DNA of 64,000 bases from an uncultured Gammaproteobacteria bacterium (GTDB lineage: Bacteria > Pseudomonadota > Gammaproteobacteria > Eutrophobiales > Eutrophobiaceae). The position numbers and the translations under genes are program-made. Positions 10,594 to 21,163 of this stretch are shown piece after piece. Location: the NCBI GenBank assembly GCA_943788815.1, contig CALSRS010000002.1, positions 307,062 through 371,061 of the forward strand, written 5' to 3'. Positions within the stretch are counted from its first letter, which is position 1, and each line of letters begins with the position of its first letter. A model generated the notes under the pieces. It made no database searches. It saw only the letters and a program-made list of their open reading frames with translations, and was not told the origin of the DNA.

Positions 10594-12705
10594 ATGGGCC
10601 GAAATAAAGACCGCAAACAGGAAGTGCGCACAACTAAAAACAGTAAGACCAAAAATATCAGCCGGCGGGACTTCGTCAAGGCGGGAGCAAGCACCGGTAT
10701 CGGTGCAGCTGCGCTGGGTGGATTGTCCCAGTCAGCCGCACAAGAATCCATTACCGACATCCAATGGGATTATGAAGCGGACGTGGTAGTCCTGGGGTCC
10801 GGTGCTGTTGGGATGGCGGCCGCGATCAGGGCCAAAGACCTTGGCTCTTCCGTATTGGTTATCGAACAGAACTATGATATTGGCGGAAAAATGGTCCACA
10901 GCGGCGGCAGGACCTCCCTTGGCGGCGGTGATGTCATTCAGGAAAGAGACAAAACGGGTTCTGACCCCGAAAGTCTGGGATTAACTGACCCGCTGATACC
11001 ACCGGAAGACCTGGAAGACGATCCCGATCGATTGTTCCGGGATATGACTGACTGGTCCGTTGTGGATACTTCGGGTGTGGCCCGATATCGCTACAACGAT
11101 CGCGAGCTCCATCGCGCCTGGGCCAACAACACGGTAGCAACCCGGCAATTTCTGCTTGATAATTATGTCCGGTTTGCACGCGTAGACGGGACCCATAACG
11201 GTGGCGGCATGACACGCGCCAGGGCGGCCCGGGCTATCATGAAAATGGCTGACAAGACCGATATCAAGGCGGGAATCTTATCTCCCCAGGACAGGGGTGA
11301 TCCTGATGCAGAGCTAAATTCCCCTTTCAATCCTATGTTTTCTACCCCCGGGGGACCGGGTGAACGAATTGGTGCGCCCGGGTGTGTCTACGGGGGTTTT
11401 ACCATGTCGCGGTCAATGGAGTTCAGTGCCAGGGAGAAAGGGATCCTGTTCATGCTCAACCGTCACATGGATGAGATTATCCGCGAGCAGCAATTCTCAG
11501 GCCGTGTGCTTGGCGTCAAGGCGAGTTATACACCAAGGTTTCACCCAGATACCGGCGAGCGCCTGGAAAGCTACTGGAATAATGGCAATATCGATGAGCG
11601 CACCGAAACCATCAACATCCGCGCCCGCAAAGCCATCATCATCGGTACGGGCGGCATGCATGGCAATATCAATCTTCGTACCATGATGGACCCAAGGTTA
11701 TCTGAACCTTCACTAGAGGTGGGGACCTCGTCCCTGATCGGTCCGCTCAACATGGATGGCAGCGGGATCGTCGCCGGGATGAAAATCGGTGCCAACCTCG
11801 CGGGCATGATGCAAAACTATCAGCATTACTCCGGGTCACCCAGAATTTCCAGTACGATTGGGACACGAGATTCGGTGGGAAGAATCTACCCCGGGCACCC
11901 TTCTTTCCTGTTTGCAAAGGCCAGGGGGATTGATATTCGCCGATCCGGCTGGGCGCACTTGATTGTAGTAAACCAGATAGGGAGCAGGATCTACGATGAG
12001 ACAAAAATACCCGCGGGAAATATTGAAAATGCAACGTATCCACCAGGATCATCCAACACCCGTGAAGATTTTGTTCCCGAGGACTGGCGCAACACCAGTG
12101 TTAAGCACATCAAGGAGAATTATTCCAGGTCGTCGGCAGCAGATGCGGCCATGGCAATGAACGAAGGATCCGAACCACCTGACTACTCGCCTGGACCAAT
12201 ATGGGCAATCTTCGATGCCGCAGCCGCAGCGCGGGAGGGATGGAAGATACGCTATCCCTTCATCGCCAATCCACCCGACGAGTACTTTCACCAAGCCGAT
12301 ACCCTGGCTGAGCTGGCCGAGATGGTGATGGCTCATCCGCATCAGAAGTTTCCCCTAAAGTACCTGGAAGAAACAGTGGCACGGTACAATCAATTCGCAG
12401 ACCATGGAATAGATGAAGACTTTGAAAAGCCGTCCCTACACAAGATAGCCACCCCACCCTTTTATGCAGCAACGGTTGGGATCCGTTTACTCGATTCCAA
12501 TGGTGGTCTTCGAATTAACGGCAAGGCACAGGTGGTAGACATACAAGGAGAGGTCATACCCGGTCTGTATTCTGGTGGCGAGGCCAGTGGTGGCGGTGAG
12601 ATGCATGGCCTGGGCAGGGCCCTGGTTCACGGGTACATGGCCGGCAGCCATGCCATCGACGAACCCGCCCTCACCAAAACAACGGTAACCAAGCGATCTA
12701 TTTAA
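10594..12705 (+). CDS. Tat-exported FAD-binding oxidoreductase (fumarate reductase/ketosteroid dehydrogenase-like flavoprotein)
   Basis: Tat motif SRRDFVKAG; dinucleotide motif DVVVLGSGAVGMAAAIRAKDLGSSVLVIEQ; C-terminal GLYSGGEASGGGEMHGLGRALVHGYMAGSHA. Confidence 0.85.
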   Translation: MGRNKDRKQEVRTTKNSKTKNISRRDFVKAGASTGIGAAALGGLSQSAAQESITDIQWDYEADVVVLGSGAVGMAAAIRAKDLGSSVLVIEQNYDIGGKMVHSGGRTSLGGGDVIQERDKTGSDPESLGLTDPLIPPEDLEDDPDRLFRDMTDWSVVDTSGVARYRYNDRELHRAWANNTVATRQFLLDNYVRFARVDGTHNGGGMTRARAARAIMKMADKTDIKAGILSPQDRGDPDAELNSPFNPMFSTPGGPGERIGAPGCVYGGFTMSRSMEFSAREKGILFMLNRHMDEIIREQQFSGRVLGVKASYTPRFHPDTGERLESYWNNGNIDERTETINIRARKAIIIGTGGMHGNINLRTMMDPRLSEPSLEVGTSSLIGPLNMDGSGIVAGMKIGANLAGMMQNYQHYSGSPRISSTIGTRDSVGRIYPGHPSFLFAKARGIDIRRSGWAHLIVVNQIGSRIYDETKIPAGNIENATYPPGSSNTREDFVPEDWRNTSVKHIKENYSRSSAADAAMAMNEGSEPPDYSPGPIWAIFDAAAAAREGWKIRYPFIANPPDEYFHQADTLAELAEMVMAHPHQKFPLKYLEETVARYNQFADHGIDEDFEKPSLHKIATPPFYAATVGIRLLDSNGGLRINGKAQVVDIQGEVIPGLYSGGEASGGGEMHGLGRALVHGYMAGSHAIDEPALTKTTVTKRSI

Positions 12706-12713
12706 TACTATTG

Positions 12714-12763
12714 GAGACAGACCACAGTTTTACTAAACCTAATATGAAATCGTGGTCTGTCTC
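12714..12763. terminator. Hairpin between convergent genes
   Basis: gagacagaccac ... gtggtctgtctc, 12-bp perfect stem in a 72-nt convergent intergenic gap. Confidence 0.55.
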
Positions 12764-12777
12764 GATTCTCTATCGCC

Positions 12778-15700
12778 TTACTCGCCATAAACCCACTCCC
12801 GCCAGCCTTTCAACAACGGAAAATATAACCCCAGCTTAATAGGCCTGCTATCCATGGCCTGCATTAACTGACCATATTTCTGTAACTGCTCTGCATAGCG
12901 TTCCTGTTCCCGGTCCAGGAAGACATCTATATCTGCACCTTTGTGTGGACTGGATTTGTAGTCTAGGATCCAGCGAGTACCATCCTTATCGATAAACGTT
13001 CTATCGATGATGGCAGTAATGAGCTGACCATCGTACATACCGGTAAGTGAGAGCTCATTGTCTTGTTCAGTGTGCTCTTTTGCAAGTATCCACTGGCCAC
13101 GATCGTCCTGCAACAGGTTTATTAATGCGGTTGATACGGTTCTAATACTCGTTTCTATTTCGCTGTCTTCTATCCCCGCCTGTTGTAATGTAGCTTTAAT
13201 TCTCTCTTTAATCGTTACGACACGCTTTTCATCCCAGTGATTAATGCCCTCTTGCGCCATCTGTTGTATGAAATGGTGAACGACAATTCCAATACGCTTG
13301 ATGGTCTCTCCTGCCCATTCGTATTCCACGTCTTCCATGTTTTTTTCAAGGTCGACTACTTCAATGGTTTTTGTGGTCAGTTCAGTTTCCAGTACATTTG
13401 GTCGCTGCCAGTTCTTCTTTAATCGCCAGATGGTTTGATTTATTTCTCCGATCGATTCATTATTAGATACTTGCGCTGATTCCATGGCATCTTCATATTT
13501 ATATTTCAAGATTGGCCACAACTGCCCCATTAATGACCTCTGGGGAACACTACACTCCCAGCTACCGGTCTTTTTATCCTGTTTTCGCTTTGCGCTCCCA
13601 AACAGGTGTAATGTTTGTTTTGCACGAGTGGTTGCGACATATAGCAACCTTTCTGCCTCGTGGATGTCTTTTTGTTTTTCCACTTGTTGGATATATTTAT
13701 AGATGGGGGTATGTTCCTCACCCGTCTGTCGTATTGCACCAATGAAAAGATCATGTCCACCAGCATCTGTGGGTCTTAACATCCACTTCATCAGTTCGGT
13801 ATTACCGTATCGAGGTGTTCTGCTTAATCCGGGGATGATCACATGGTCAAATTCCAGTCCCTTCGCCTTGTGCATGGTCATGACCTGCACCGCACCTTGA
13901 TTATTACCGCTGCCTGACTTGCCAAATAACTGTCCAACTTCATTTAATAATAACTTCAAATCATCGATCTCATGCCCCCGATCTAACTTGTCCAGTAATT
14001 CAAAAAAGAGGGTGATGTCTTCAAGGTCGGCTTCCGATTGCAAGGTAGCTGCGCCACCCAGGCGCGTCCATAAGGTCTCGATACTATGGCGGATAGACTG
14101 ACGGTGTCGGTCTTTATCTACGCTAATATATATCTCTGCCAGATGTTTAATACGTTGTTTGCTGAACGCATCACATTGTTTTAGTACCGAGGCATTGTTT
14201 AGTTGATCGATAATCAGCGCAGCATCAGTTCCGGAGACAATCAGGAGATGTTTGAGATCCAATCCGCACCAGGGGGCGCGTAGAACACTCAGCCAGGCAA
14301 TTCGATCAGCTGAATATAACCAGGCACGGGTCAGGGCAAGCAGATCCTGGATGGCTTGTTTTTCACCTAAGGTTTCGATATCGATGGCATGGAAAGGGAT
14401 GTTGGCTTCGCGTAATACCGGGATGATGTTTAAGAGGTGGTGGCGAGTTCTTACAAGAATAGCGATGTGGGATGACGAGACTTTTTTATCGTCATGCTGG
14501 TGAAAACCAGCATCCAATCCATTTATTGAGTCCGCTGCGCGGACACTTTGATTATTAGATTCTGGCTTTCGCCAGAATGACGGATTTAGACTGTGAATTA
14601 GCTCAACCACTCTCGATGCTTCAACCTCGCCTGTATCGTCAAATAGAGGATGGACACTAACACTCTGAAACTGACCTTCTCCGATAGTGGCAGTGGAAGG
14701 ATGAAAACTAACGGCACCTGTTGTCAGGTCGTCCTGTTCCGCTAGTACGGTTTCAAACGTATTATTCACCCAATTGACAATACCGGTATTAGAACGGAAG
14801 TTACTGCTGAGGATGAGTGGCGTGAGAGGGACATTACCTAACTGCTGATGGTGGAAGGTATGAATAAAATTACCGACCTCGGCTTCTCGAAAACGATATA
14901 TGGACTGCATGGGGTCACCCACCAGAAACAAGGTGCGAGCGTCCTCACCAGTCCAACCACCGGTCATACGCATCAAGAGTTCATTTTGGTTGACTGAAAT
15001 GTCCTGGAATTCGTCCACCAGGATATGCTTGACCTGATAATCAAGGTACATGACGAGGTCCGTGGGTTCCTCATCAGTCCCAAGGGCGGTCACTGCCGAA
15101 TGGGCAATGCCGATAAAATCCTGCTGTCCTTGCTCATTAAAGACAAGCTGTAATTGCCTTGCCGCAAGGTTTAAAAGTATTGTTAAGGCGTTCACCACGT
15201 CCCATTCATCATCACTTATGTTTGCGAATGGGAGCATCCTGATGTCTGTTATCGCTTGTTCCAGCCCCTCAACCTGGCTGAACTGATCCAGCAGGACCTT
15301 CATCCGCTCCTTAAATTCATTACTGCCAGGTGGAAAGCCGATGTTCTTGTTTATCTGGATGCGCCAGGTGTTACTGGTTGTTAGGAGAAAGTCGGCAATA
15401 GCCCGCCATTGTTCCAGATTATCTGGAAGTGTATCGGGTAATATTGAAATGCCATCACATGACACAATGGTACTGTCAGGTTTGATATCAACAAGGTTGG
15501 CTGCGGCATAATTTAGTAAGGCACAAAGTTCATCATGGTGCTCACGGGGTATCTGGTTGATAAGCTTATGTAACTTTTCAGTGATTAAATTTTCAAGCAC
15601 ATCGATGAGATCATTCTTTTGATAACCCGCAAGGACATAACGCAACCACTGGTCACGTTTTTGTAACATATCCACCAACATTAATTTAAGGCGGTTAAGA

Positions 15701-16245
15701 TCATTATCCAGATGATCCAGTAAACGGGTGACCGCAACGCTCCACATCTGTCGTGTTTCCAGTTCCTGCAAAGTAGCATCTGCAGCCTTTTCATATAAGG
15801 GTTTGGCATCCTGAACAACCGCCTGCATGCCACCGATGCCAGACAAGAGTGGCATTTGACGAACGAGGGTGGCGCAAAAGGCATCGATAGTCTGGATTCG
15901 AAGGCGTCCAGGGTTTTCGAGTAATGACCAACCCTGTTTATCGTTTTGCGTCAATGCTTGTTTGGCCAGCACCAAAGTCTGAGCATCATACTCATTGTCA
16001 CCCTTCACATCCCGACCAGCCCGGTCCAGAGCATGCAATACTCTGCTCTGCATCTCGGCGGCCGCTTTGCGAGTAAAGGTAATAGCGATAATCTCTTCAG
16101 GATGATCAACCAGTGCAAGTAAGCGAAGGTAACGCTGGATAAGCAGTCCCGTCTTGCCCGAGCCCGCCGGTGCCTGGATGATAAAGGACTGTTCAGGATC
16201 CAGGGCCTGAAGACGTTGAGATTGATCTTGAATGATTTGGTCCAT
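12778..16245 (-). CDS. UvrD/AddA-like helicase with C-terminal PD-(D/E)XK nuclease domain
   Basis: Walker A APAGSGKTGLLIQRYL; VDEFQDISVNQNEL; LVGDPMQSIYRFREAEV; QVMTMHKAKGLEFDHVIIPG; nuclease motif AIIDRTFIDKDGTRWILDYKSS. Confidence 0.88.
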   Translation of the reverse strand: MDQIIQDQSQRLQALDPEQSFIIQAPAGSGKTGLLIQRYLRLLALVDHPEEIIAITFTRKAAAEMQSRVLHALDRAGRDVKGDNEYDAQTLVLAKQALTQNDKQGWSLLENPGRLRIQTIDAFCATLVRQMPLLSGIGGMQAVVQDAKPLYEKAADATLQELETRQMWSVAVTRLLDHLDNDLNRLKLMLVDMLQKRDQWLRYVLAGYQKNDLIDVLENLITEKLHKLINQIPREHHDELCALLNYAAANLVDIKPDSTIVSCDGISILPDTLPDNLEQWRAIADFLLTTSNTWRIQINKNIGFPPGSNEFKERMKVLLDQFSQVEGLEQAITDIRMLPFANISDDEWDVVNALTILLNLAARQLQLVFNEQGQQDFIGIAHSAVTALGTDEEPTDLVMYLDYQVKHILVDEFQDISVNQNELLMRMTGGWTGEDARTLFLVGDPMQSIYRFREAEVGNFIHTFHHQQLGNVPLTPLILSSNFRSNTGIVNWVNNTFETVLAEQDDLTTGAVSFHPSTATIGEGQFQSVSVHPLFDDTGEVEASRVVELIHSLNPSFWRKPESNNQSVRAADSINGLDAGFHQHDDKKVSSSHIAILVRTRHHLLNIIPVLREANIPFHAIDIETLGEKQAIQDLLALTRAWLYSADRIAWLSVLRAPWCGLDLKHLLIVSGTDAALIIDQLNNASVLKQCDAFSKQRIKHLAEIYISVDKDRHRQSIRHSIETLWTRLGGAATLQSEADLEDITLFFELLDKLDRGHEIDDLKLLLNEVGQLFGKSGSGNNQGAVQVMTMHKAKGLEFDHVIIPGLSRTPRYGNTELMKWMLRPTDAGGHDLFIGAIRQTGEEHTPIYKYIQQVEKQKDIHEAERLLYVATTRAKQTLHLFGSAKRKQDKKTGSWECSVPQRSLMGQLWPILKYKYEDAMESAQVSNNESIGEINQTIWRLKKNWQRPNVLETELTTKTIEVVDLEKNMEDVEYEWAGETIKRIGIVVHHFIQQMAQEGINHWDEKRVVTIKERIKATLQQAGIEDSEIETSIRTVSTALINLLQDDRGQWILAKEHTEQDNELSLTGMYDGQLITAIIDRTFIDKDGTRWILDYKSSPHKGADIDVFLDREQERYAEQLQKYGQLMQAMDSRPIKLGLYFPLLKGWREWVYGE
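14490..14582. repeat. Palindromic repeat element inserted in frame within the AddA-like CDS
   Basis: About 29-nt imperfect terminal inverted repeats (cgtcatgctggtgaaaaccagcatccaat / attagattctggctttcgccagaatgacg), central palindrome gtccgctgcgcggac (14530-14544); 93 nt = 31 codons; translated as PSFWRKPES...LDAGFHQHD. Confidence 0.85.
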
Positions 16246-16300
16246 TATTTAATTACCCGAGATGTTGAAACGTCGAATATATAATGAATATTTTATTTAG

Positions 16301-16329
16301 TGGATTCCCGCCTTCGCGGGAATGACGGA
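16301..16329. repeat. Half-element of the same palindromic repeat family
   Basis: tggattcccgccttcgcgggaatgacgga between the AddB-like and AddA-like genes. Confidence 0.7.
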
Positions 16330-16415
16330 ATAGATATCCAACAGACCTCTCACTTATGTGGAAATGACAATTGTTCTCCTCATACCTCACTCGTTACTCC
16401 TCACTAGTCCTAAGA

Positions 16416-19112
16416 TCATTCTTCGCCTCCTTGTTCTTCACCTTCTGTCATCATCCATTCTCGTTCATGGATGCGGCAAAGACTGTGCAAATCACAATAA
16501 CGGCAGGCAGATTCTGTGGGACTCACGATGGCATTGCCCTGAACATATTCTTCTGCCAAATCACGTAATACCTTTTCCCATTCTCGCAATTGAGCTTGCC
16601 ATTCTTCTCCTGATTCTCCCGCAGATTTCACACCCTCTATAAGATCAGCGGTTTCACCAATGCCGGCATAACCCAGCCTGCCTTTTTTTAATCCAGCAAA
16701 GGCCACCGCCTTGATATCGTTCTTTAGGGTTACCGCATACAGCGGCAATTGTGGTTCTTCTGGTCTGTCTCCTTCCCATTTATTCACCGAGATTTCACCC
16801 GTCTTGTAATCAATGAGCACTTGGCCACCATCGGGCAGTTCATCTACACGATCAATACGCATACGCAGGTTCAAGCCGTAAAAATTTACATCATGGCGTT
16901 TCTCAAGCTCATCAATGGTAAATTCGGGACGCGCTTTTTCAATGGACATCCATCGAGACACCAACGATGCCAACCTGCGTGTTTCCAGGCGACGAAATTC
17001 CGGAGTAAATGTCTCTGGTTTCATTTTTGCGTGCTTGCGAATAGCACCAGCTGCCATTGCGTTTATTAGTGATTCAAGTTTACTGCTCGCCATTTCTTTT
17101 ATTACTTCTGACGCACCTATTCTCTTCCATACATCATGCATCACCTCATGGACAAGTGACCCCCTCGTTGCCGGGTCAAGGCCAATATCCACATTGCTAA
17201 TCCCTTTTGCTTTAAGACGATGATGGGCAAAGGCACGAAACGGGCAGGCAGACTGATCTGCAAGGATGCTGGTACCACCCGATGCCTTTTTATCATTTGA
17301 AAACGGTGGTGCAGTAATATCGGTAAAGCCTTCCATGTCCCGTAACTGAAAAACCTGGTTGTTATAATCTTGCACCACTGGGTCTGGATCTTCCTGTATA
17401 TCTGCCAGATATTTTCTCAGTATAGGACTGGGACGATATTCCCTGTCACCTTCCTGTTTTGCATAACTGAAGATCAGATGACGGGCAGACTGAATCAGGG
17501 AATCAGTCTCAAGTTTGCACTGTTCCATCACTTGCTTGGCCTTACTGCCCGGGACACCCGCATTTTTCTGAAGGGTCAGCGGTATAAATGGATTGGCGAT
17601 TGCAGGGTATGGCCAGATGAGATCATGCATACCGGTAATCCGAACATAATCAAACGCCATACCAGAAACACCGGGCAGACCTGATATTTGTATAGACGTT
17701 TCAACTGTCTCAGGCTGAAAACTCCTGGCTTTCAAAATATCCTTTAGATTTGAAAAAGCCTTTGCAAAATCCCACTTTGATGACACCGTACCTAATACTG
17801 CCAATTCCATTAGTGCCTCTCCCCAGGTTTTTAAGGTCTGGTACTCAATACTGGTAAGTCTGCGTTCCCCGGGCCAGCCAAACTGTTTTAATAATTGATT
17901 GAACGATTCAGACCACTGCCTTGGGGACTGGGTACCTGGTAATTGTTTAATGCATTCCTGAAATTGGACTAAACTGTTTATAAAGTCTTTAGCCACAGGT
18001 ATGTATTGTTGATGTAACTCGATATGTTCCAACAATGTCTGTAGTCGCCAGGCGGGTTCACCTGTATCTCGTAAAGCAGCATGAAATAAAGCGCGATTTC
18101 CTGCTTCACTAGAAGCGCCCTTAATAAATGATGACCTTAATAGAAATTCCAACCTTCGCGATGGTATGCGGCCATACCCCAGTGAGAGTATCTCTATGGC
18201 AGCGTGAACCATAGGATAAACGAACAAAGAACGACCCGGAGCAATACTGTACTGCCGTTGAAACGTTCCAGGTTCGCGAATAGTCCAGTCCGGATGTAAC
18301 ACCGCATCAAATATGGCAGCAACGAATTCGCGTCGCTTATTTAGATCCGGGACAACAATGCCGATAGTTGCGCCGGGGTCATTAATGAGTAGTTGCCTTG
18401 CCCATATCGCCGCGGCCCTAAGTTCATCTTCTGGCTGAAAATAATTTTTATATGCTGTAGTTTCATTCCTGCCTTCGGATTTAAATATGATGACTTCATA
18501 TTTTTTACTTTTCAAATAATCAATAAATTTCACCTGCAGCTTGGTTAACTTGTCATAACCATAGACAACAATACCCTTTGTCTCCGGGGTGAAATTTGCC
18601 GCAATTAACTCGTTAATTAGAACACTCGAATCAATCCAGTTATTTTCTGACAGCTTTTTTTGGTATGCCTGCACCCAGGACTTAAAGGCAAGTGCATCAC
18701 TATTTAAAAATATGTCTTTTGGGAAGATTTCGATTCCCCATTCAAGGCTGGTGTCATAGGCTTCAATAGCGGTGTCGATAATCGTATCGACTTGCAATAT
18801 GTTCCTGGTATAAGAAGATGATTCAATAATGGATTGCCAAATTAGCCTGAGTTGAGAAGTGTTTAAAAGAACTTGTGATGAATGCTCCGGATTATGTTCC
18901 CAATATTTTCTAATCCATATCTGCCAGGTAAATACTTCCGGGGTACGCCAGACTTTCTTACCCTCCTCCAACATGGAGTTTGCATAAGCCATTTTCAGAG
19001 CATGTGCCTGACGCTGGCTAGCGGTAATAACCGCTAACCCCTGATCGATGTATTGGCGGAGGTGCTTGTTCATTATTGGTATTGTATTCGAAACCAACTG
19101 GAAATAATTCAC
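16416..19112 (-). CDS. AddB-like inactivated helicase / PD-(D/E)XK nuclease, probable Fe-S
   Basis: VLIDYKTGE nuclease motif; cysteine pattern ACPFRAF ... CRYCDLHSLC (C...CxxCx5C); no Walker A at N-terminus; adjacent to AddA-like gene. Confidence 0.8.
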   Translation of the reverse strand: MNYFQLVSNTIPIMNKHLRQYIDQGLAVITASQRQAHALKMAYANSMLEEGKKVWRTPEVFTWQIWIRKYWEHNPEHSSQVLLNTSQLRLIWQSIIESSSYTRNILQVDTIIDTAIEAYDTSLEWGIEIFPKDIFLNSDALAFKSWVQAYQKKLSENNWIDSSVLINELIAANFTPETKGIVVYGYDKLTKLQVKFIDYLKSKKYEVIIFKSEGRNETTAYKNYFQPEDELRAAAIWARQLLINDPGATIGIVVPDLNKRREFVAAIFDAVLHPDWTIREPGTFQRQYSIAPGRSLFVYPMVHAAIEILSLGYGRIPSRRLEFLLRSSFIKGASSEAGNRALFHAALRDTGEPAWRLQTLLEHIELHQQYIPVAKDFINSLVQFQECIKQLPGTQSPRQWSESFNQLLKQFGWPGERRLTSIEYQTLKTWGEALMELAVLGTVSSKWDFAKAFSNLKDILKARSFQPETVETSIQISGLPGVSGMAFDYVRITGMHDLIWPYPAIANPFIPLTLQKNAGVPGSKAKQVMEQCKLETDSLIQSARHLIFSYAKQEGDREYRPSPILRKYLADIQEDPDPVVQDYNNQVFQLRDMEGFTDITAPPFSNDKKASGGTSILADQSACPFRAFAHHRLKAKGISNVDIGLDPATRGSLVHEVMHDVWKRIGASEVIKEMASSKLESLINAMAAGAIRKHAKMKPETFTPEFRRLETRRLASLVSRWMSIEKARPEFTIDELEKRHDVNFYGLNLRMRIDRVDELPDGGQVLIDYKTGEISVNKWEGDRPEEPQLPLYAVTLKNDIKAVAFAGLKKGRLGYAGIGETADLIEGVKSAGESGEEWQAQLREWEKVLRDLAEEYVQGNAIVSPTESACRYCDLHSLCRIHEREWMMTEGEEQGGEE

Positions 19113-19223
19113 CTCAATTGGTGATATTTTTTAATATACAGGATTAACAGGATTTACAAGATATGTGCCTGCGTAGCGGATTCATTGAATTAAAGTATAT
19201 TGATTTTGCTGTTTGAAAAAATA

Positions 19224-19943
19224 TCAGCGCCCTGTGGCAGAGATAACGCCGATCTTATCTATTAGATCGGGATCATCAATATACGGATTACGTTGCCCTT
19301 GTATCTTTTCGATTCTGTCATTTCTGACTCGTTCCTGCTCACTTGGCAAGTCTTCACGATTCCATGCCTTTAATGCCTGCATCATTTCAGCAGACACAGG
19401 CAAATTATATCTGGTATGCATATAAAGAATTGAACGGGCAATATTGCCACGACTCAATGGACGAGGTTCCAGCAAACCTGCTTTCCATTCAAAATCACAA
19501 TTATCAAACCGCCAGTCCTCACCTTCCACAACACCGTAGTCCCTGCCTGTACGATACACCGTCAGGTCAGTCCAGGCGGGATACAGATTATGTAAATCGG
19601 ACTCCATCTTCACAAAGGTATCCTCTTTTTCGATATAACACTGGTTTCGGTTGGTGCAATGCAAGGCATCCAACATCCATTCGGTATCGTAAACGTGATC
19701 TATACCAATATGGTATCCATCAGGAGAATTGCCTTCCTGATCAAACCGGTAACCGCAGTACAAAGACCATCCCCCACCCTGATATAACTGGTTCCAGAAG
19801 ATATCGGTAGCGATGTGATTGTAATCATCAGCCTTTAGTGGGAACGTCGAGGCGACGATGATGAACAATACACTCAGTATAGGAGCCGTTTTTTTCATGA
19901 TCTCGATCAGGTATTTATTCATTATTACTACATAAACCGACAA
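19224..19943 (-). CDS. Endonuclease I (EndA/NucM) family protein
   Basis: Signal peptide; DLHNLYPAWTDLTVYR, RGNIARSILYMHTRYNLP, WNREDLPSEQERVRNDRIEKIQGQRNPYIDDPDLIDKI. Confidence 0.9.
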   Translation of the reverse strand: MSVYVVIMNKYLIEIMKKTAPILSVLFIIVASTFPLKADDYNHIATDIFWNQLYQGGGWSLYCGYRFDQEGNSPDGYHIGIDHVYDTEWMLDALHCTNRNQCYIEKEDTFVKMESDLHNLYPAWTDLTVYRTGRDYGVVEGEDWRFDNCDFEWKAGLLEPRPLSRGNIARSILYMHTRYNLPVSAEMMQALKAWNREDLPSEQERVRNDRIEKIQGQRNPYIDDPDLIDKIGVISATGR

Positions 19944-20022
19944 AACGTAGTAAATATAACATCTTACAAAAATTCCGCATACCGATTAAACTGAAAATTA
20001 TTAACTTTAAAGGCCATAAAGA

Positions 20023-21162
20023 TTGACCCTGGAAAACGACCAACGACTTAATTTTGCGATGCTTGACGATGGGACACTACGAATTTCCCTGTTAGGTAAA
20101 TGGGATTTAAAAGAAAAACTACCTCCACCGAAATGGTTACAGGGACTGGTGAATGAACTGGAGGCTATAAGCAAGATTAAGTTCGACAGTGAGGAAATAG
20201 ACACCTGGGACACCAGCCTGCTGGTGTTTATCGGCCGGGTGGATAAATTTTGCTCAGAAAACAACATTACATTAGACATGTCGGGCCTGCCCAAAGGAGT
20301 CAAACGGCTTCGTGAGCTGGCCGAAGCTATACCACCCTTTGAAGACACCGCGACCCATTACTCTCAGGGCCCCCTGTTAAGTGAGATTGGCAAAACCACC
20401 CTGGAACTTTATCACGGCATTCCCAGAAACCTGGAGTTCATTGGCGAAGTTGTGTTGTCATTCGGACGACTGTTTCGTAACAAGGCCCAATTTAGATCAG
20501 TTGACCTGATGCTCATCATTCAACAGGTGGGACCCAACGCCCTACCCATAGTGTCACTGGTGAGTTTTCTGGTGGGCCTGATCCTTGCCTACATGGGGGC
20601 AGCCCAGCTGGAACGAGTGGGTGTGCAGATCTATATTGCGGATCTCGTGGGTATTGGCATGATCCGGGAAGTGGGGGCGCTGATGACCGGTATCATCATG
20701 GCGGGACGTACCGGCGCATCCTTCGCAGCCGAGCTTGGCACCATGCAGGTCAACGAAGAGATCGATGCTTTCAAGACCCTGGGAATATCTACGATAGACT
20801 TCCTGGTACTCCCAAGGGTTCTCGCACTGATGTTAATGATACCCTTGCTCACTCTTTATTCAGGACTAGTGGGAACATTAGCGGGATTGATTATCGGTGT
20901 GACGGTATTTGATATCAGCTTGTTTGAATATTACCAGCAAACCATACAGGCACTGAATCTCAAATCCTTTGGCGTGGGCATCTTTAAAGGTGCGGTTTAT
21001 GGTGTTGTGGTTGCCATCTCGGGATGTCTGCGCGGGATGCAATGTGGCCGCAGTGCCCTGGCCGTAGGCGAGGCGACAACTTCTGCAGTGGTGACCAGTA
21101 TCATCTATATCGTCATCACTGCATCTGCCATGACCGTGGCGCTCTATAAGCTGGGGATTTAA
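20023..21162 (+). CDS. MlaE/YrbE family ABC permease with N-terminal STAS-like domain (TTG start)
   Basis: STAS-like N-terminus; VSFLVGLILAYMGAAQLERVGVQIYIADLVGIGMIREVGALMTGIIMAGRTGASFAAELGTMQVNEEIDA. Confidence 0.92.
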   Translation: MTLENDQRLNFAMLDDGTLRISLLGKWDLKEKLPPPKWLQGLVNELEAISKIKFDSEEIDTWDTSLLVFIGRVDKFCSENNITLDMSGLPKGVKRLRELAEAIPPFEDTATHYSQGPLLSEIGKTTLELYHGIPRNLEFIGEVVLSFGRLFRNKAQFRSVDLMLIIQQVGPNALPIVSLVSFLVGLILAYMGAAQLERVGVQIYIADLVGIGMIREVGALMTGIIMAGRTGASFAAELGTMQVNEEIDAFKTLGISTIDFLVLPRVLALMLMIPLLTLYSGLVGTLAGLIIGVTVFDISLFEYYQQTIQALNLKSFGVGIFKGAVYGVVVAISGCLRGMQCGRSALAVGEATTSAVVTSIIYIVITASAMTVALYKLGI

Positions 21163-21163
21163 C

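Noticed and set aside
19343-19810. 155-aa plus-strand ORF
   Set aside because: Antisense to endonuclease I gene; composition is that of a shadow frame.
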